A DNA stretch of 52,222 nt from JBFLYO01 sp040756745 (GCA_040756745.1 JBFLYO010000029.1:1-52222); one strand, 5' to 3'; positions 41,303-49,856 are shown, counted from the first letter of the stretch. The notes: generated by a model not told the origin, from the letters alone. Numbers and translations are program-made.

Positions 41303-42006
41303 GCGAGGAGATCCACAAGGGGGCGCTGTACATTGTCAGTACGCCAATAGGCAACCTGGACGACATTACGGTGCGGGCGACGAAAATCCTGGGGGCCGTT
41401 GATGTGATCGCGGCGGAGGATACGCGGACGACGGGGGTACTTCTCGACCGTCTCGGGATCAGGAAGCCGCTCGTGAGCTACTTCAGTCAAAACGAGAAGA
41501 GAAGAATTCCCGGTTTGCTCGCCAGGTTGAAGGCAGGGGAGGCGATCGGGCTTGTCACGGATGCCGGAACGCCTGGGATCTCCGATCCAGCGTATGCACT
41601 CATCAGAGGCGCTGTTGCGGCAGGGATCCCGGTGATACCCGTCCCCGGTGCAAGTGCTCTGCTGGCGGCGCTGGTCATGAGCGGTCTGCCCACCGATCGG
41701 TTCGTCTTTGAAGGGTTTCTCCCCATGAAGAAAGGGAGGAAAACGCGTCTTGAGACACTCGCCCGTGAGGAACGGACGATGATCATTTATGAATCGCCAC
41801 ATCGCATCCTGAGAACGCTGGAAGACGTGCTCGCTGTGATGGGTGACAGACACGTGGCCGTTGCCCGTGAGATTACCAAGAAGTTCGAGGAGTCACTCCG
41901 CGGCCCCGTATCGGAAGTCGTGCACACGCTTCGCTCCAGGGAACCACGAGGCGAGTACGTGCTCGTCATCGCCGGCACATCGTACCGCGCCGGCCCTCCA
42001 ACCTGA
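41299..42006 (+). CDS. rsmI: 16S rRNA (cytidine1402-2'-O)-methyltransferase
   Basis: A 235-residue tetrapyrrole-methylase-fold enzyme. YIVSTPIGNLDDITVRA, AAEDTRTTGVLLDRLGI, VTDAGTPGISDPAY and VPGASALLAALVMSGLPTD are the RsmI signatures. It uses SAM to methylate the ribose of C1402 in the ribosomal decoding site. Length is slightly short (about 235 against 280), as the optional C-terminal helical part is missing. It overlaps nadE by 4 bp and is followed 10 bp later by the GH13 gene. Confidence 0.95.
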   Translation: MSEEIHKGALYIVSTPIGNLDDITVRATKILGAVDVIAAEDTRTTGVLLDRLGIRKPLVSYFSQNEKRRIPGLLARLKAGEAIGLVTDAGTPGISDPAYALIRGAVAAGIPVIPVPGASALLAALVMSGLPTDRFVFEGFLPMKKGRKTRLETLAREERTMIIYESPHRILRTLEDVLAVMGDRHVAVAREITKKFEESLRGPVSEVVHTLRSREPRGEYVLVIAGTSYRAGPPT

Positions 42007-42016
42007 CCGAACTGCC

Positions 42017-43570
42017 ATGGCAAAGAAGAGTGTTCATCCCCTGCGCCTCCGGCAAACCCATCATCCTCTCCTGTACGAGGTCAATGCCCGTCTCCTCCTC
42101 CGGGAGCTTTCACGAAAGAGCGCCAAGGCCGTCACGCTCGGCACGATCCCGGACTCCGTGATTGACTCATGGGCCGCGCCCGGCTTTGATGCCGTCTGGT
42201 TGATGGGAATCTGGACTCCCAGTTCTTTGAGCCGAACGATCGCGTGGTCCCACCCTTCCCTGAAGGAGAGATTTCATCAGGTGCTCCCCGACGTGGGGGA
42301 AGAGGACGTCGACGGTTCCCCGTACGCAATAAAGGCGTACACGGTGCCGAGAACTCTTGGAGGCGGCACAGGTCTCCAAAAACTCCGGACCCGCCTTCAC
42401 GAACGGGGTATCGCGCTTGTTCTGGACTATGTGCCCAACCACACTGCGCGGGATCATCGGTGGGTAAGGGAACATCCGGAATACTACGTGCATGGTGAGC
42501 AGGGCGAGGAGGCGTCTAAGCCCGATCACTTCTTCCGGTCGGAGACGACCCGGGGCGCGGCTGTGCTTGCCCACGGACGTGATCCGGGATCGGGTGCGTG
42601 GACCGATACCGCACAGCTGAACGTCCGGCATCCGGCGGCACGAGGGGCGATGATGGAAACCCTGCGCGGCATCGCCGGCCAATGCGACGGCGTGCGGTGC
42701 GATATGGCGATGCTGGTGCTCGAGAGCGTGTTCACGCGTACATGGGGAGACCGCGTCATGCCCGACGGCGCACAGCCGGCAGCGGGAGAATTCTGGGCCG
42801 GGGTGATCGGCTGCATCCGCAGGGAATTCCCGGACTTCCTGTTCATCGCTGAAGCATACTGGAACCTCGAATGGGATCTCCAACAGCTTGGGTTTCAGTA
42901 TACGTATGACAAGACTCTCTACGACCGGCTGCTGCACGAAGGAGCCGGCGCCGTCCGGGATCATCTGCGCGCGGAGATGGCCTATCAACTCCGCTCGCTT
43001 CGGTTTCTTGAGAACCATGACGAGCAGCGTGTGGCGCACGCTCTCCCCTCGGAACCGTGGCAGTTCGCTGCAGCAACGATCGTGGCAACCGTCCCCGGGA
43101 TGGCGATGTTCCACGACGGACAGTTCGAAGGGCGGAAGCTCACGCTCCCCGTGCAGCTCCTGAGGAGGCCAGAGGAGAAAGTCGCCGACACGGTGAAGGC
43201 ATTCTATGCACGGCTCTTGCCGGTGGTCTCCGATCACGTCTTTCGAACGGGATCCTGGCAGCTGCTCATGCCGAAGTCGGCGTGGAGTGAGAATCACACC
43301 TGGCAGAATTTTCTGGCCTTTTGGTGGCACGAGCCCGCGGATGGGATACGACTTGTTGTGGTAAACTACGCGCCGCTCCCCGGGCAATGTTATATCGATC
43401 TTCCGCTTGACGCGGTGGAGGGGAACCCGATCGAATTCAGGGATCTGTTGGGAGAGGCCGCTTATGCTCGGGACCGTCATGGCCTGACCACAAAAGGTAT
43501 GTACTTTGATCTCCCCCCCTACGGATTACACATTTTTGAGGTTGGACCCCCTCGAAAGCCCAAGAAATGA
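42017..43570 (+). CDS. GH13 alpha-amylase-family enzyme, cytoplasmic
   Basis: A 517-residue (beta/alpha)8 glycoside hydrolase. The four GH13 regions are visible: LDYVPNHTA (136-144), GVRCDMAM with nucleophile Asp229, FIAEAYW with acid/base Glu279, and LENHDEQR with Asp335. No signal peptide, so it acts inside the cell, perhaps on glycogen, maltodextrin or as a transferase. The open frame extends into rsmI, but ATG 42017 follows the rsmI stop by 10 bp and begins the aligned region. Hydrolase or transferase activity cannot be decided from the motifs. It is followed by the groES promoter. Confidence 0.9.
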   Translation: MAKKSVHPLRLRQTHHPLLYEVNARLLLRELSRKSAKAVTLGTIPDSVIDSWAAPGFDAVWLMGIWTPSSLSRTIAWSHPSLKERFHQVLPDVGEEDVDGSPYAIKAYTVPRTLGGGTGLQKLRTRLHERGIALVLDYVPNHTARDHRWVREHPEYYVHGEQGEEASKPDHFFRSETTRGAAVLAHGRDPGSGAWTDTAQLNVRHPAARGAMMETLRGIAGQCDGVRCDMAMLVLESVFTRTWGDRVMPDGAQPAAGEFWAGVIGCIRREFPDFLFIAEAYWNLEWDLQQLGFQYTYDKTLYDRLLHEGAGAVRDHLRAEMAYQLRSLRFLENHDEQRVAHALPSEPWQFAAATIVATVPGMAMFHDGQFEGRKLTLPVQLLRRPEEKVADTVKAFYARLLPVVSDHVFRTGSWQLLMPKSAWSENHTWQNFLAFWWHEPADGIRLVVVNYAPLPGQCYIDLPLDAVEGNPIEFRDLLGEAAYARDRHGLTTKGMYFDLPPYGLHIFEVGPPRKPKK

Positions 43571-43601
43571 ACGGAATATCACATTTCAAACGTTGCCGGT
43601 C

Positions 43602-43629
43602 TTGACATTTCTGTTTTTTTGTGTATATT
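43602..43629 (+). promoter_or_regulatory. sigma70-type promoter of groES-groEL
   Basis: TTGACA (43602-43607), a 16-base T-rich spacer and TATATT (43624-43629). The predicted start near 43636 lies inside the CIRCE operator, the usual arrangement for HrcA repression. A GGAGG ribosome-binding site precedes ATG 43720. Confidence 0.85.
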
Positions 43630-43630
43630 A

Positions 43631-43657
43631 TTAGCACTCTTTCATAGGGAGTGCTAA
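43631..43657 (+). promoter_or_regulatory. CIRCE operator (HrcA binding site)
   Basis: TTAGCACTC (43631-43639), nine bases, then GAGTGCTAA (43649-43657): an exact match to the CIRCE consensus. HrcA binds it to repress heat-shock chaperonin genes. hrcA itself is not in the window. Confidence 0.97.
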
Positions 43658-43719
43658 GACTCTCCTGCGTTCGCTTTAATCAATTCATTTTCAACAACTT
43701 ATAATTCACTGGAGGCTTT

Positions 43720-44004
43720 ATGAAGATTAAGCCGTTGGCTGATCGCGTCGTAATCAAGCCCGCTCCTGCGGAGGAGAAGACGAAAGGGGGGATCATCCTT
43801 CCTGACACGGCCAAAGAGAAGCCGGTTGTTGGCGAAGTCGTGGCGGTCGGTCCGGGAAAGGTGTCGGACGACGGGAAGAAAGTGCTTCCCGAGGTGAAGG
43901 TGGGGGACAAGGTCCTGTACGGGAAATACTCCGGGACGGAAGTCACAATCGAGGGAGAAGAGTATCTGATCATGCGGGAAGCGGACATCTTTGCCATCGT
44001 GTAA
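43720..44004 (+). CDS. groES: co-chaperonin GroES
   Basis: A 94-residue Cpn10. MKIKPLADRVVIKPAPAEEK is the family N-terminus, KTKGGIILPDTAKEKP is the mobile loop that binds GroEL, and DKVLYGKYSGTEVTIEGEEYLIM is the roof/barrel region. It caps the GroEL ring during folding. It is controlled by the CIRCE site 63 bp upstream and is followed 45 bp later by groEL. Confidence 0.99.
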   Translation: MKIKPLADRVVIKPAPAEEKTKGGIILPDTAKEKPVVGEVVAVGPGKVSDDGKKVLPEVKVGDKVLYGKYSGTEVTIEGEEYLIMREADIFAIV

Positions 44005-44049
44005 CCGGGAGTATTCACGTAGCGAATCAACCAAAGGAGATCAAGAGCC

Positions 44050-45690
44050 ATGTCAGCAAAACTGATTCAATACAACGTTGAGGCCCGTGCCGCGCTGAAG
44101 CGTGGCGTGGACCAGATGGCCGACGCGGTCAAGGTGACGCTCGGTCCTAAGGGGCGCAACGTCGTCATCGACAAGAAGTTCGGCGCGCCGACGGTCACCA
44201 AGGACGGCGTGACTGTGGCGAAGGAGATCGAGCTGGAGAACCCTCTCGAGAACATGGGCGCGCAGATGATACGGGAGGTTGCCTCCAAGACTTCCGACGT
44301 CGCAGGCGACGGCACGACGACGGCGACGGTCCTCGCCCAATCGATCGTTCGCGAAGGGATGAAAATGGTCGCCGCCGGATCCAATCCGATGGACCTGAAA
44401 CGCGGCATCGACGTCGCAGTGTCGAAGGTCGTTGAGGGTTTGAAGGAAATCAGCAAGCCGGTGGACAAGACCAGCAAAAAAGAGATCGCGCAAGTCGGGG
44501 CGATCAGTGCGAACAATGACCCAGTGATCGGCGACCTGATTGCCGACGCAATGATGAAAGTCGGGACCGACGGCGTGATCACCGTCGAGGAAGCCAAGGG
44601 GACCGAGACGACGATCGAGGTCGTGGAAGGTATGCAGTTTGATCGCGGCTACCTCTCCCCCTACTTCGTGACCGACGCAGAAGCCATGGAGGCGGTACTC
44701 GAGAATCCGATGATCCTGATCCACGACAAGAAGATCTCCTCCATGAAGGATCTCTTGCCGATCCTGGAGAAGGTGGCCCAGACGGGCAGTCCGATCCTGG
44801 TGATTGCGGAGGACTTGGAGGGCGAGGCACTCGCGACACTCGTGGTGAACAAGTTGCGTGGGACCCTGCGGGTGGCCGCGGTAAAGGCCCCCGGATTCGG
44901 CGACCGCCGCAAGGCGATGCTCGAAGACATCGCGGTGTTGACGGCCGGCACCGTGATCTCCGAGGAGCAGGGCTACAAGCTGGAGAACGCCACCCTCGGA
45001 TATCTCGGCAAGGCGAAGAAGGTCACCATCGACAAGGATAACACCACAATCGTCGAAGGGGCCGGCAAGAAGGAAGACATCAAGAAGCGCATCAATGAGA
45101 TCAAGGCGCAGATTGAGAAGACGACCTCCGACTACGACAAAGAGAAGCTGCAGGAGCGACTGGCGAAGCTTTCGGGCGGCGTTGCGGTCCTGAAGATCGG
45201 CGCGGCGACCGAAGTCGAGATGAAGGAGAAGAAGGCGCGCGTTGAAGATGCCCTGCACGCGACGCGTGCGGCGGTCGAAGAGGGGATCGTCCCCGGCGGC
45301 GGTGTCGCGTATCTCCGGGCCGCAGCCAAACTGAGCGGGCTCAAGCTCGCGAACGAGGACCAGCAGACCGGCGTCGATATCATTCGCCGCGCTCTGGAAG
45401 AGCCGATTCGTCTGATCGTCGAGAATGCAGGACAGGAGGGATCGGTGGTCGTGAACAAGGTGAAGGAAGGGAAGGACGACTTCGGGTACAACGCCTTTAC
45501 GGAGGCGTATGAGAACCTTGTGAAGTCCGGGGTTATCGACCCGACCAAGGTCACTCGCACGGCACTGGAGAACGCGTCGTCCGTTTCCGCGCTGCTCCTG
45601 ACCACGGAAGCTACCATTGTGGAGAAGCCGGAGGAGAAGAAGGCGGCCCCCGCGATGCCCGGCGGCGGCGGGATGGGGGATATGTACTAA
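44050..45690 (+). CDS. groEL: chaperonin GroEL
   Basis: A 546-residue Cpn60. LGPKGRNVVIDKKFGAPTVT and DVAGDGTTTATVLAQ hold the ATP-binding residues, AAVEEGIVPGGGVAYLRA is the equatorial signature, and the C-terminus ends in the Gly/Met-rich GGGGMGDMY. It forms the folding double ring with GroES. A strong AAAGGAG ribosome-binding site precedes ATG 44050. Complete and typical; a terminator follows at 45720. Confidence 0.99.
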   Translation: MSAKLIQYNVEARAALKRGVDQMADAVKVTLGPKGRNVVIDKKFGAPTVTKDGVTVAKEIELENPLENMGAQMIREVASKTSDVAGDGTTTATVLAQSIVREGMKMVAAGSNPMDLKRGIDVAVSKVVEGLKEISKPVDKTSKKEIAQVGAISANNDPVIGDLIADAMMKVGTDGVITVEEAKGTETTIEVVEGMQFDRGYLSPYFVTDAEAMEAVLENPMILIHDKKISSMKDLLPILEKVAQTGSPILVIAEDLEGEALATLVVNKLRGTLRVAAVKAPGFGDRRKAMLEDIAVLTAGTVISEEQGYKLENATLGYLGKAKKVTIDKDNTTIVEGAGKKEDIKKRINEIKAQIEKTTSDYDKEKLQERLAKLSGGVAVLKIGAATEVEMKEKKARVEDALHATRAAVEEGIVPGGGVAYLRAAAKLSGLKLANEDQQTGVDIIRRALEEPIRLIVENAGQEGSVVVNKVKEGKDDFGYNAFTEAYENLVKSGVIDPTKVTRTALENASSVSALLLTTEATIVEKPEEKKAAPAMPGGGGMGDMY

Positions 45691-45719
45691 ATCCCTCCGC
45701 TGGACCCGCGGAAGCTCAG

Positions 45720-45755
45720 ATCCCCGCGCCTGACAAGGGTGCGGGGATTTTTTTT
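45720..45755 (+). terminator. intrinsic terminator of groES-groEL
   Basis: ATCCCCGC (45720-45727) pairs with GCGGGGAT (45741-45748) across a 13-base loop, followed by a run of eight T (45748-45755). A textbook rho-independent terminator 30 bp after the groEL stop. Confidence 0.92.
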
Positions 45756-45763
45756 GGCAGATC

Positions 45764-45822
45764 AAGATCGAGATTGAGGAAAACGGCCCCTCAACCTCAA
45801 TCTCGATCTCAATCTCGATCTT
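45764..45822. repeat. inverted repeat of GATCGAGATTGAG words with duplicated right arm
   Basis: AGATCGAGATTGAGG (45765-45779) has a perfect 15-base inverted copy CCTCAATCTCGATCT (45795-45809), and a second overlapping copy CTCAATCTCGATCTT follows at 45808-45822. The left arm can thus pair with either right copy. It lies between the groEL terminator and the TetR promoter, with no coding. Confidence 0.75.
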
Positions 45823-45840
45823 CTTTTCCGTAGATTCTCC

Positions 45841-45869
45841 TTGACATCTGCCGTCACAAAATGTATATT
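45841..45869 (+). promoter_or_regulatory. strong sigma70-type promoter of tetR-exporter operon
   Basis: TTGACA (45841-45846), a 17-base spacer and TATATT (45864-45869), close to consensus. Predicted start near 45876, inside the palindrome at 45870-45897, giving a leader of about 31 nt before ATG 45907. Confidence 0.8.
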
Positions 45870-45897
45870 GGAAACCAGAGAAACTTCTTCAGTTTCC
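45870..45897. promoter_or_regulatory. candidate TetR-type operator overlapping the transcription start
   Basis: GAAACT (45880-45885) and AGTTTC (45891-45896) form a perfect inverted repeat around TCTTC, nested within a wider GGAAAC (45870-45875) and GTTTCC (45892-45897) pair. Its place directly after the -10 box is right for autorepression by the TetR-family protein encoded next. Confidence 0.55.
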
Positions 45898-45906
45898 CGC
45901 AGACCA

Positions 45907-46569
45907 ATGGACGACGCCGGCCGCATCAAAGAGAGGATCATCGCCACCGCACGAGACCGGTTCCTGCGCGAGGGGTTCGCCCGGGTCTTGGTGGACGACA
46001 TCGTGGAAGATCTCGGCATCAGCAAAAAGACGTTCTATAAGCATTTTGAAAGCAAGGAAGAGCTTCTCCGGCTGATCATCTCCCAGGCCATCGCCGAAAC
46101 GTATGCCCATCTCCGCAGCATCCTTGACGGCGGAGATGGGTTTGTGATCAAGCTTGACAGGCTGATGACGTTTTTGGGAAATCAGTACGCCCGCTTCGGT
46201 CGCACGATCATGGCGGACTGCCACCGGTATCTGCCTGAGCTGTGGCACGAAGTGCAGGAATTCCGCCGCGAACGGATTGCCCGGGAAGTGAAAAGACTCA
46301 TTCTTGAAGGAATGCGCGGCGGGTTCATCCGGAAGGACCTGAACGTGGAGCTCTTCCTTGCCGCATTCACCGCAGGGGTCGATGGGGTCATGGCGCCTGC
46401 GTTCCTGACCACGCAGCCGATCTCCGGCCGCGAAGCGTTGAATGGGATTATGGGGATATTCTTTCAGGGAATCCTCACCGCCCCGGCGCGAACACAGCTT
46501 GTCCGCAGACGGGCAAAAAGGGAACATAACCCCCTCCATCCCTCCCGAATTACGAATTCAGAATTCTGA
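45907..46569 (+). CDS. TetR/AcrR family transcriptional regulator
   Basis: A 220-residue regulator. The N-terminal helix-turn-helix lies at about residues 10-55 (IIATARDRFLREGFARVLVDDIVEDLGISKKTFYKHFESKEEL), and the rest forms a helical ligand-binding domain. The frame is open 22 codons upstream, but that stretch contains the promoter, so ATG 45907 is chosen. The last residues (RITNSEF) and the stop codon are encoded by an AATTC palindrome, so the natural C-terminus has probably been altered. It precedes the exporter genes and is likely their local repressor, as CecR is for ybhGFSR in E. coli. Confidence 0.93.
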   Translation: MDDAGRIKERIIATARDRFLREGFARVLVDDIVEDLGISKKTFYKHFESKEELLRLIISQAIAETYAHLRSILDGGDGFVIKLDRLMTFLGNQYARFGRTIMADCHRYLPELWHEVQEFRRERIAREVKRLILEGMRGGFIRKDLNVELFLAAFTAGVDGVMAPAFLTTQPISGREALNGIMGIFFQGILTAPARTQLVRRRAKREHNPLHPSRITNSEF

Positions 46570-46582
46570 ATTCTTAATTCGG
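46545..46582. repeat. 38-bp near-perfect AATTC palindrome
   Basis: Bases 46545-46582 read the same on both strands except one mismatched pair (46553/46574), with no loop; the core is GAATTCAGAATTCTGAATTC. It contains the stop codon of the TetR gene. A 10-bp GC hairpin follows immediately. Confidence 0.85.
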
Positions 46583-46601
46583 GCCGCCTTTGGCGGCCCG
46601 A
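46579..46601 (+). terminator. GC-rich hairpin between tetR and exporter genes
   Basis: TCGGGCCGCC (46579-46588) pairs perfectly with GGCGGCCCGA (46592-46601) across TTT. No T tract follows, so it may slow or process the transcript rather than end it; the exporter genes downstream have no other clear promoter before 46650. Confidence 0.5.
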
Positions 46602-46649
46602 GGGGGAAGGGGGTGAGTTGATATCGAACACTATGCCTCAAGGTGATCC

Positions 46650-47582
46650 ATGCGCCTCACTGTAGTATTCGCATTGACATTGGCCCTCGGTGCCTGCTCA
46701 GACAATGACCGCGACACCATCGAAGCCTCGGGGACGATCGAGGGGACGGACATCAATATCGGCGCCGAGGTCGGCGGGAAGGTGGTCGAGGTCCGGGTTG
46801 AGGAGGGGACCGAAATCCATCGCGGCGACACGCTGATCGTGATCGACGATACGGAGTACCGGATCCAGCTCCGCCAGGCGCTCGCCAACCTCGCCTCCTT
46901 CGAATCGGCGTATCGGCTGGCCGTCGCCGGCTCCCGCAAAGAAGACCTTATCCAGGCTGAAGCGGTGTTGAAGAATGCCGAAGGGGACTATGAGCGGATG
47001 AAATCGCTCCTGGCGTCCAATACCGTCACGCAGAAGCAGTACGACGATGCGTACGCCCGTTACGTTGCTGCCGAGCAGACCTACCGTAAACTCAAGACGG
47101 GTCTCCGCCCGGAGGAGATCGAAGGGGCACGCGTGAGGCGAGACTATGCCGCTGCGCAGGCGGACCTGCTGCGGAAAAAAGTGCGCGACTGCGTGATCGT
47201 CGCCCCGACCGACGGCACTGTCACGCTCCGGGGGCTCGAGCCGGGAGAGCTCGTTACCCCTGGCATGACCGTCATGCGCCTCACTCACCTTAGCACGGTT
47301 ACCTTGACGATATATATCAACGAGGCCGAGCTGGGGCGGGTACGGCTGGGTCAGGAGGCATCCGTCAGCATCGATGCCTATGGTTCCGGGCGGAGCTTCC
47401 CTGGCCGCGTGGTCTACATTTCGCCGTTGGCCGAGTTCACGCCGAAGAACGTGCAGACCAAAGAAGAAAGGACCAAACTCGTGTTCGGGGTGAAGATTGA
47501 GGTCGAGAACCCCGACCACGCGCTGAAGCCGGGACTCCCCGCCGACGCACGTCTGTCGGCTCCCCGGCAGCAGGGGGCATAG
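46650..47582 (+). CDS. HlyD-family membrane fusion lipoprotein of ABC exporter
   Basis: A 310-residue periplasmic adaptor. The signal peptide ends in the lipobox LGAC (Cys16), so it is lipid-anchored. It then has a biotinyl-lipoyl-like domain (GTDINIGAEVGGKVVEVRVEEG), an alpha-helical hairpin about 70-165 (LIQAEAVLKNAEGDYERM, NTVTQKQYDDAYARY), the second half of the lipoyl domain (VIVAPTDGTVTLRGLEPGELV) and a beta-barrel. It should link the inner-membrane permeases with the TolC-like channel encoded at 48521. It resembles YbhG/HlyD of E. coli. It is followed 6 bp later by the first ATPase. Confidence 0.93.
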   Translation: MRLTVVFALTLALGACSDNDRDTIEASGTIEGTDINIGAEVGGKVVEVRVEEGTEIHRGDTLIVIDDTEYRIQLRQALANLASFESAYRLAVAGSRKEDLIQAEAVLKNAEGDYERMKSLLASNTVTQKQYDDAYARYVAAEQTYRKLKTGLRPEEIEGARVRRDYAAAQADLLRKKVRDCVIVAPTDGTVTLRGLEPGELVTPGMTVMRLTHLSTVTLTIYINEAELGRVRLGQEASVSIDAYGSGRSFPGRVVYISPLAEFTPKNVQTKEERTKLVFGVKIEVENPDHALKPGLPADARLSAPRQQGA

Positions 47583-47588
47583 CGCGCG

Positions 47589-48524
47589 ATGGAACCGGCA
47601 ATTCGTACAATCGGCCTGAGCAAGACCTTCGGCGACATCAGGGCGGTCAACGGGTTGACCCTGGAGATCCGCGAAGGTGAAATGTTCGGCCTGGTGGGCC
47701 CGGACGGGGCGGGCAAAACGACGACCATCCGGATGCTTTGCGGAATCCTTGCGCCCACCTCCGGCACCGCCGCCGTGCTTGGCCACGACATTGTTCGCCA
47801 GGCGGACCTCATCAAACGCGAGATCGGTTACCTCTCACAGCGCTTCTCGCTCTATGGCGACCTGACGATCGATGAGAATATCGAGTTCTTTGCCGAGATC
47901 AACGGCGTCTACGACTACTCGAAGCGACGGGAAGAGCTGCTCGAGTTCACGCGCCTCACCCCATTCCGCACGCGGCTCGCTGAACGCCTTTCCGGCGGAA
48001 TGAAGCAGAAGCTGGCCCTGGCCTGCACGCTGATTCACCGGCCCCGGATTCTCTTTCTCGACGAACCCACCACCGGCGTGGATCCCGTGTCGCGCCGCGA
48101 TTTCTGGAAGATCCTGCAGAGCCTCATCCGGCAGGGGATCACGATCGTGATGAGCACCCCGTATCTTGACGAGGCGGAGCGCTGCACGCGCGTTGCGCTG
48201 ATGAACCGGGGGGAGATCATGCGGGTGGATTCTCCCGCGTCGCTGAAGTCGACGATGCGCGGAGAGGTGATGGAGATCGTTTGTCACCCCGTGCGACGAG
48301 CCTTCGAGATTGCCCGGCGGCATCCGGGCGCCCGCGAAGTGCAGGCCTTCGGCGACCGGCTCAACATCATCGTGGACAATGCCGTCCGCGAAACCCCGCA
48401 CGTGCGGCGCGCGCTTGAAGCGGAGGGGGTGGAGATCACGGGGATCCGGCACATCGCGCCCTCGCTGGAGAACGTCTTCATCTCTCTTCTGACGCAATCA
48501 ACTACCCATGGTGCAGCGGCATGA
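47589..48524 (+). CDS. ABC exporter ATP-binding protein 1
   Basis: A 311-residue ATPase. Walker A GPDGAGKTT (37-45), Q-loop YLSQRFSLYGDLT, signature LSGGMKQKLAL, Walker B RILFLDEPTTGVDP and a C-terminal extension. It belongs to the ABC-2 / drug-export class. It corresponds in order to the N-terminal half of E. coli YbhF, which carries two ATPase domains on one chain. Its stop overlaps the TolC-like start (ATGA). Confidence 0.95.
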   Translation: MEPAIRTIGLSKTFGDIRAVNGLTLEIREGEMFGLVGPDGAGKTTTIRMLCGILAPTSGTAAVLGHDIVRQADLIKREIGYLSQRFSLYGDLTIDENIEFFAEINGVYDYSKRREELLEFTRLTPFRTRLAERLSGGMKQKLALACTLIHRPRILFLDEPTTGVDPVSRRDFWKILQSLIRQGITIVMSTPYLDEAERCTRVALMNRGEIMRVDSPASLKSTMRGEVMEIVCHPVRRAFEIARRHPGAREVQAFGDRLNIIVDNAVRETPHVRRALEAEGVEITGIRHIAPSLENVFISLLTQSTTHGAAA

Positions 48525-49849
48525 AACTCCTATTCCTTGTTGCGGTCCTTTGTGCGACGGTAGAGGGGGACGCGCAGCAGCCGGCCGGCCTGACGCTCCG
48601 CGATGCCCTGGCAATCGGCAGAGCGAACAGCAGACAGCTGAAGATTGCGGTGGCGAAACTGGCGGCGGCTTCGGGACGGGCGGACGAAGCACGCGCCGCG
48701 ACCCTTCCCACCCTGAAGTTCGAGGGGAGCTATAAGCGGCTGAGCGATGTCGATCCCTTCCGTGTGTCCGTCCCGTTCCTTCCGGCGCCGATCACCATTT
48801 CTCCGACGGTGCTCGATAATTATCTCCTGCGAGTCGGGCTCCAGCAGCCCCTCTTCACAGGCTTCCGGCTCCAGAGTGCGGCGGAGTCGGCGGAATACCT
48901 GCATGACGCTGCCGGCGCGGACGAGAGGTCGGATGGGGCAGACCTCGTTTTGAACATTACCTCCGCATACTGGTCGCTCTACCAGGCCGGAGAACTGAAG
49001 AAGGTGGTGGACGAAAACGTCAGACGCCTCGAGACTTATGAGGCCGATGTCCGGCGTCTCATGGCCGGCGGCCTGGCAACACGCAACGACCTGCTCCGCA
49101 TCCAGGTGCAGCTTTCGAACGCCCGTCTTACCCGCATTGACGCGGAGAACGACCTGCGGCTTGCCGCGATGGCGCTGAACAACGTGATGGGACGCGCGCT
49201 TGATGAGCCGATCGCCCTTGCCTCGGCTCCCCCGTCGCACCCCGATACGGCCGGATGGGGGGGCATGATCAGCCCGGACGGCGTGGCGCGAGCGCTCGGC
49301 GAGCGTCCCGATCTCGTTGCGATGCGTTCCCGCGTTGAGGCGGCACGTGCAGGCGTTACCGCCGCCCAGGGCGGCTGGTGGCCGCAGATCGCATTGTCCG
49401 CGAGTTACTTCTACAGCCGGCCCAATCCCCGCTATCTCCCCACGAGGGATGAGTTCCTCGGGACCTGGGAGGTCGGGGTCGGCATGCAGTTCGACCTATG
49501 GAATTTTGGAGCCACGTCTGCACAGACGGGGCAGGCACGGGCCTCCCTCCGGCAAAGCGAGCTCGTGCTCGAACAGATGACGGAGAATGCCGCCCTGGAC
49601 GTGCGCCGGCAACAACTTGCCTTCCGCCGCGCAGTGGAGAAGGCCGAGGTTGCTCGCCTGGCCGTCGAGCAGGCGGAAGAGAACCTCAGGATCACCTCGG
49701 ACAAGTTCAAGAACGGCCTGGCGACCTCTGCCGATCTGCTCGATGCGGATGTCGCGGTGTTGACGGCCCGCAACAGTCATACCGGCGCGCTTGTTGAGAC
49801 GGAGCTCGCGCGCGCGCGTCTGGCCCGGGCCCTGGGGATTACGGAGTGA
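48521..49849 (+). CDS. TolC-family outer membrane efflux protein
   Basis: A 442-residue protein. A signal peptide covers about residues 1-18 (KLLFLVAVLCATVEGDAQ), followed by the duplicated helical/strand layout of outer membrane efflux proteins: LTLRDALAIGRANSRQLKIA, GLATRNDLLRIQVQLSNARL and the second copy with GLATSADLLDADVAVLTARN. It forms the outer membrane channel for the adaptor and transporter encoded around it. It is placed between the two ATPase genes, coupled to the first by a 4-bp overlap and 7 bp before the second. Confidence 0.94.
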   Translation: MKLLFLVAVLCATVEGDAQQPAGLTLRDALAIGRANSRQLKIAVAKLAAASGRADEARAATLPTLKFEGSYKRLSDVDPFRVSVPFLPAPITISPTVLDNYLLRVGLQQPLFTGFRLQSAAESAEYLHDAAGADERSDGADLVLNITSAYWSLYQAGELKKVVDENVRRLETYEADVRRLMAGGLATRNDLLRIQVQLSNARLTRIDAENDLRLAAMALNNVMGRALDEPIALASAPPSHPDTAGWGGMISPDGVARALGERPDLVAMRSRVEAARAGVTAAQGGWWPQIALSASYFYSRPNPRYLPTRDEFLGTWEVGVGMQFDLWNFGATSAQTGQARASLRQSELVLEQMTENAALDVRRQQLAFRRAVEKAEVARLAVEQAEENLRITSDKFKNGLATSADLLDADVAVLTARNSHTGALVETELARARLARALGITE

Positions 49850-49856
49850 CCTGGTG

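Noticed and set aside
42167..43480. Open frame of 437 codons on the minus strand opposite the GH13 gene
   Set aside because: The GH13 catalytic motifs are on the plus strand; the antisense frame has no domain signature.
44053..45765. Long open frame of 570 codons on the minus strand, antisense to groEL
   Set aside because: It mirrors GroEL in a high-GC codon pattern, shows no recognisable motif, and GroEL is certain. A shadow frame.
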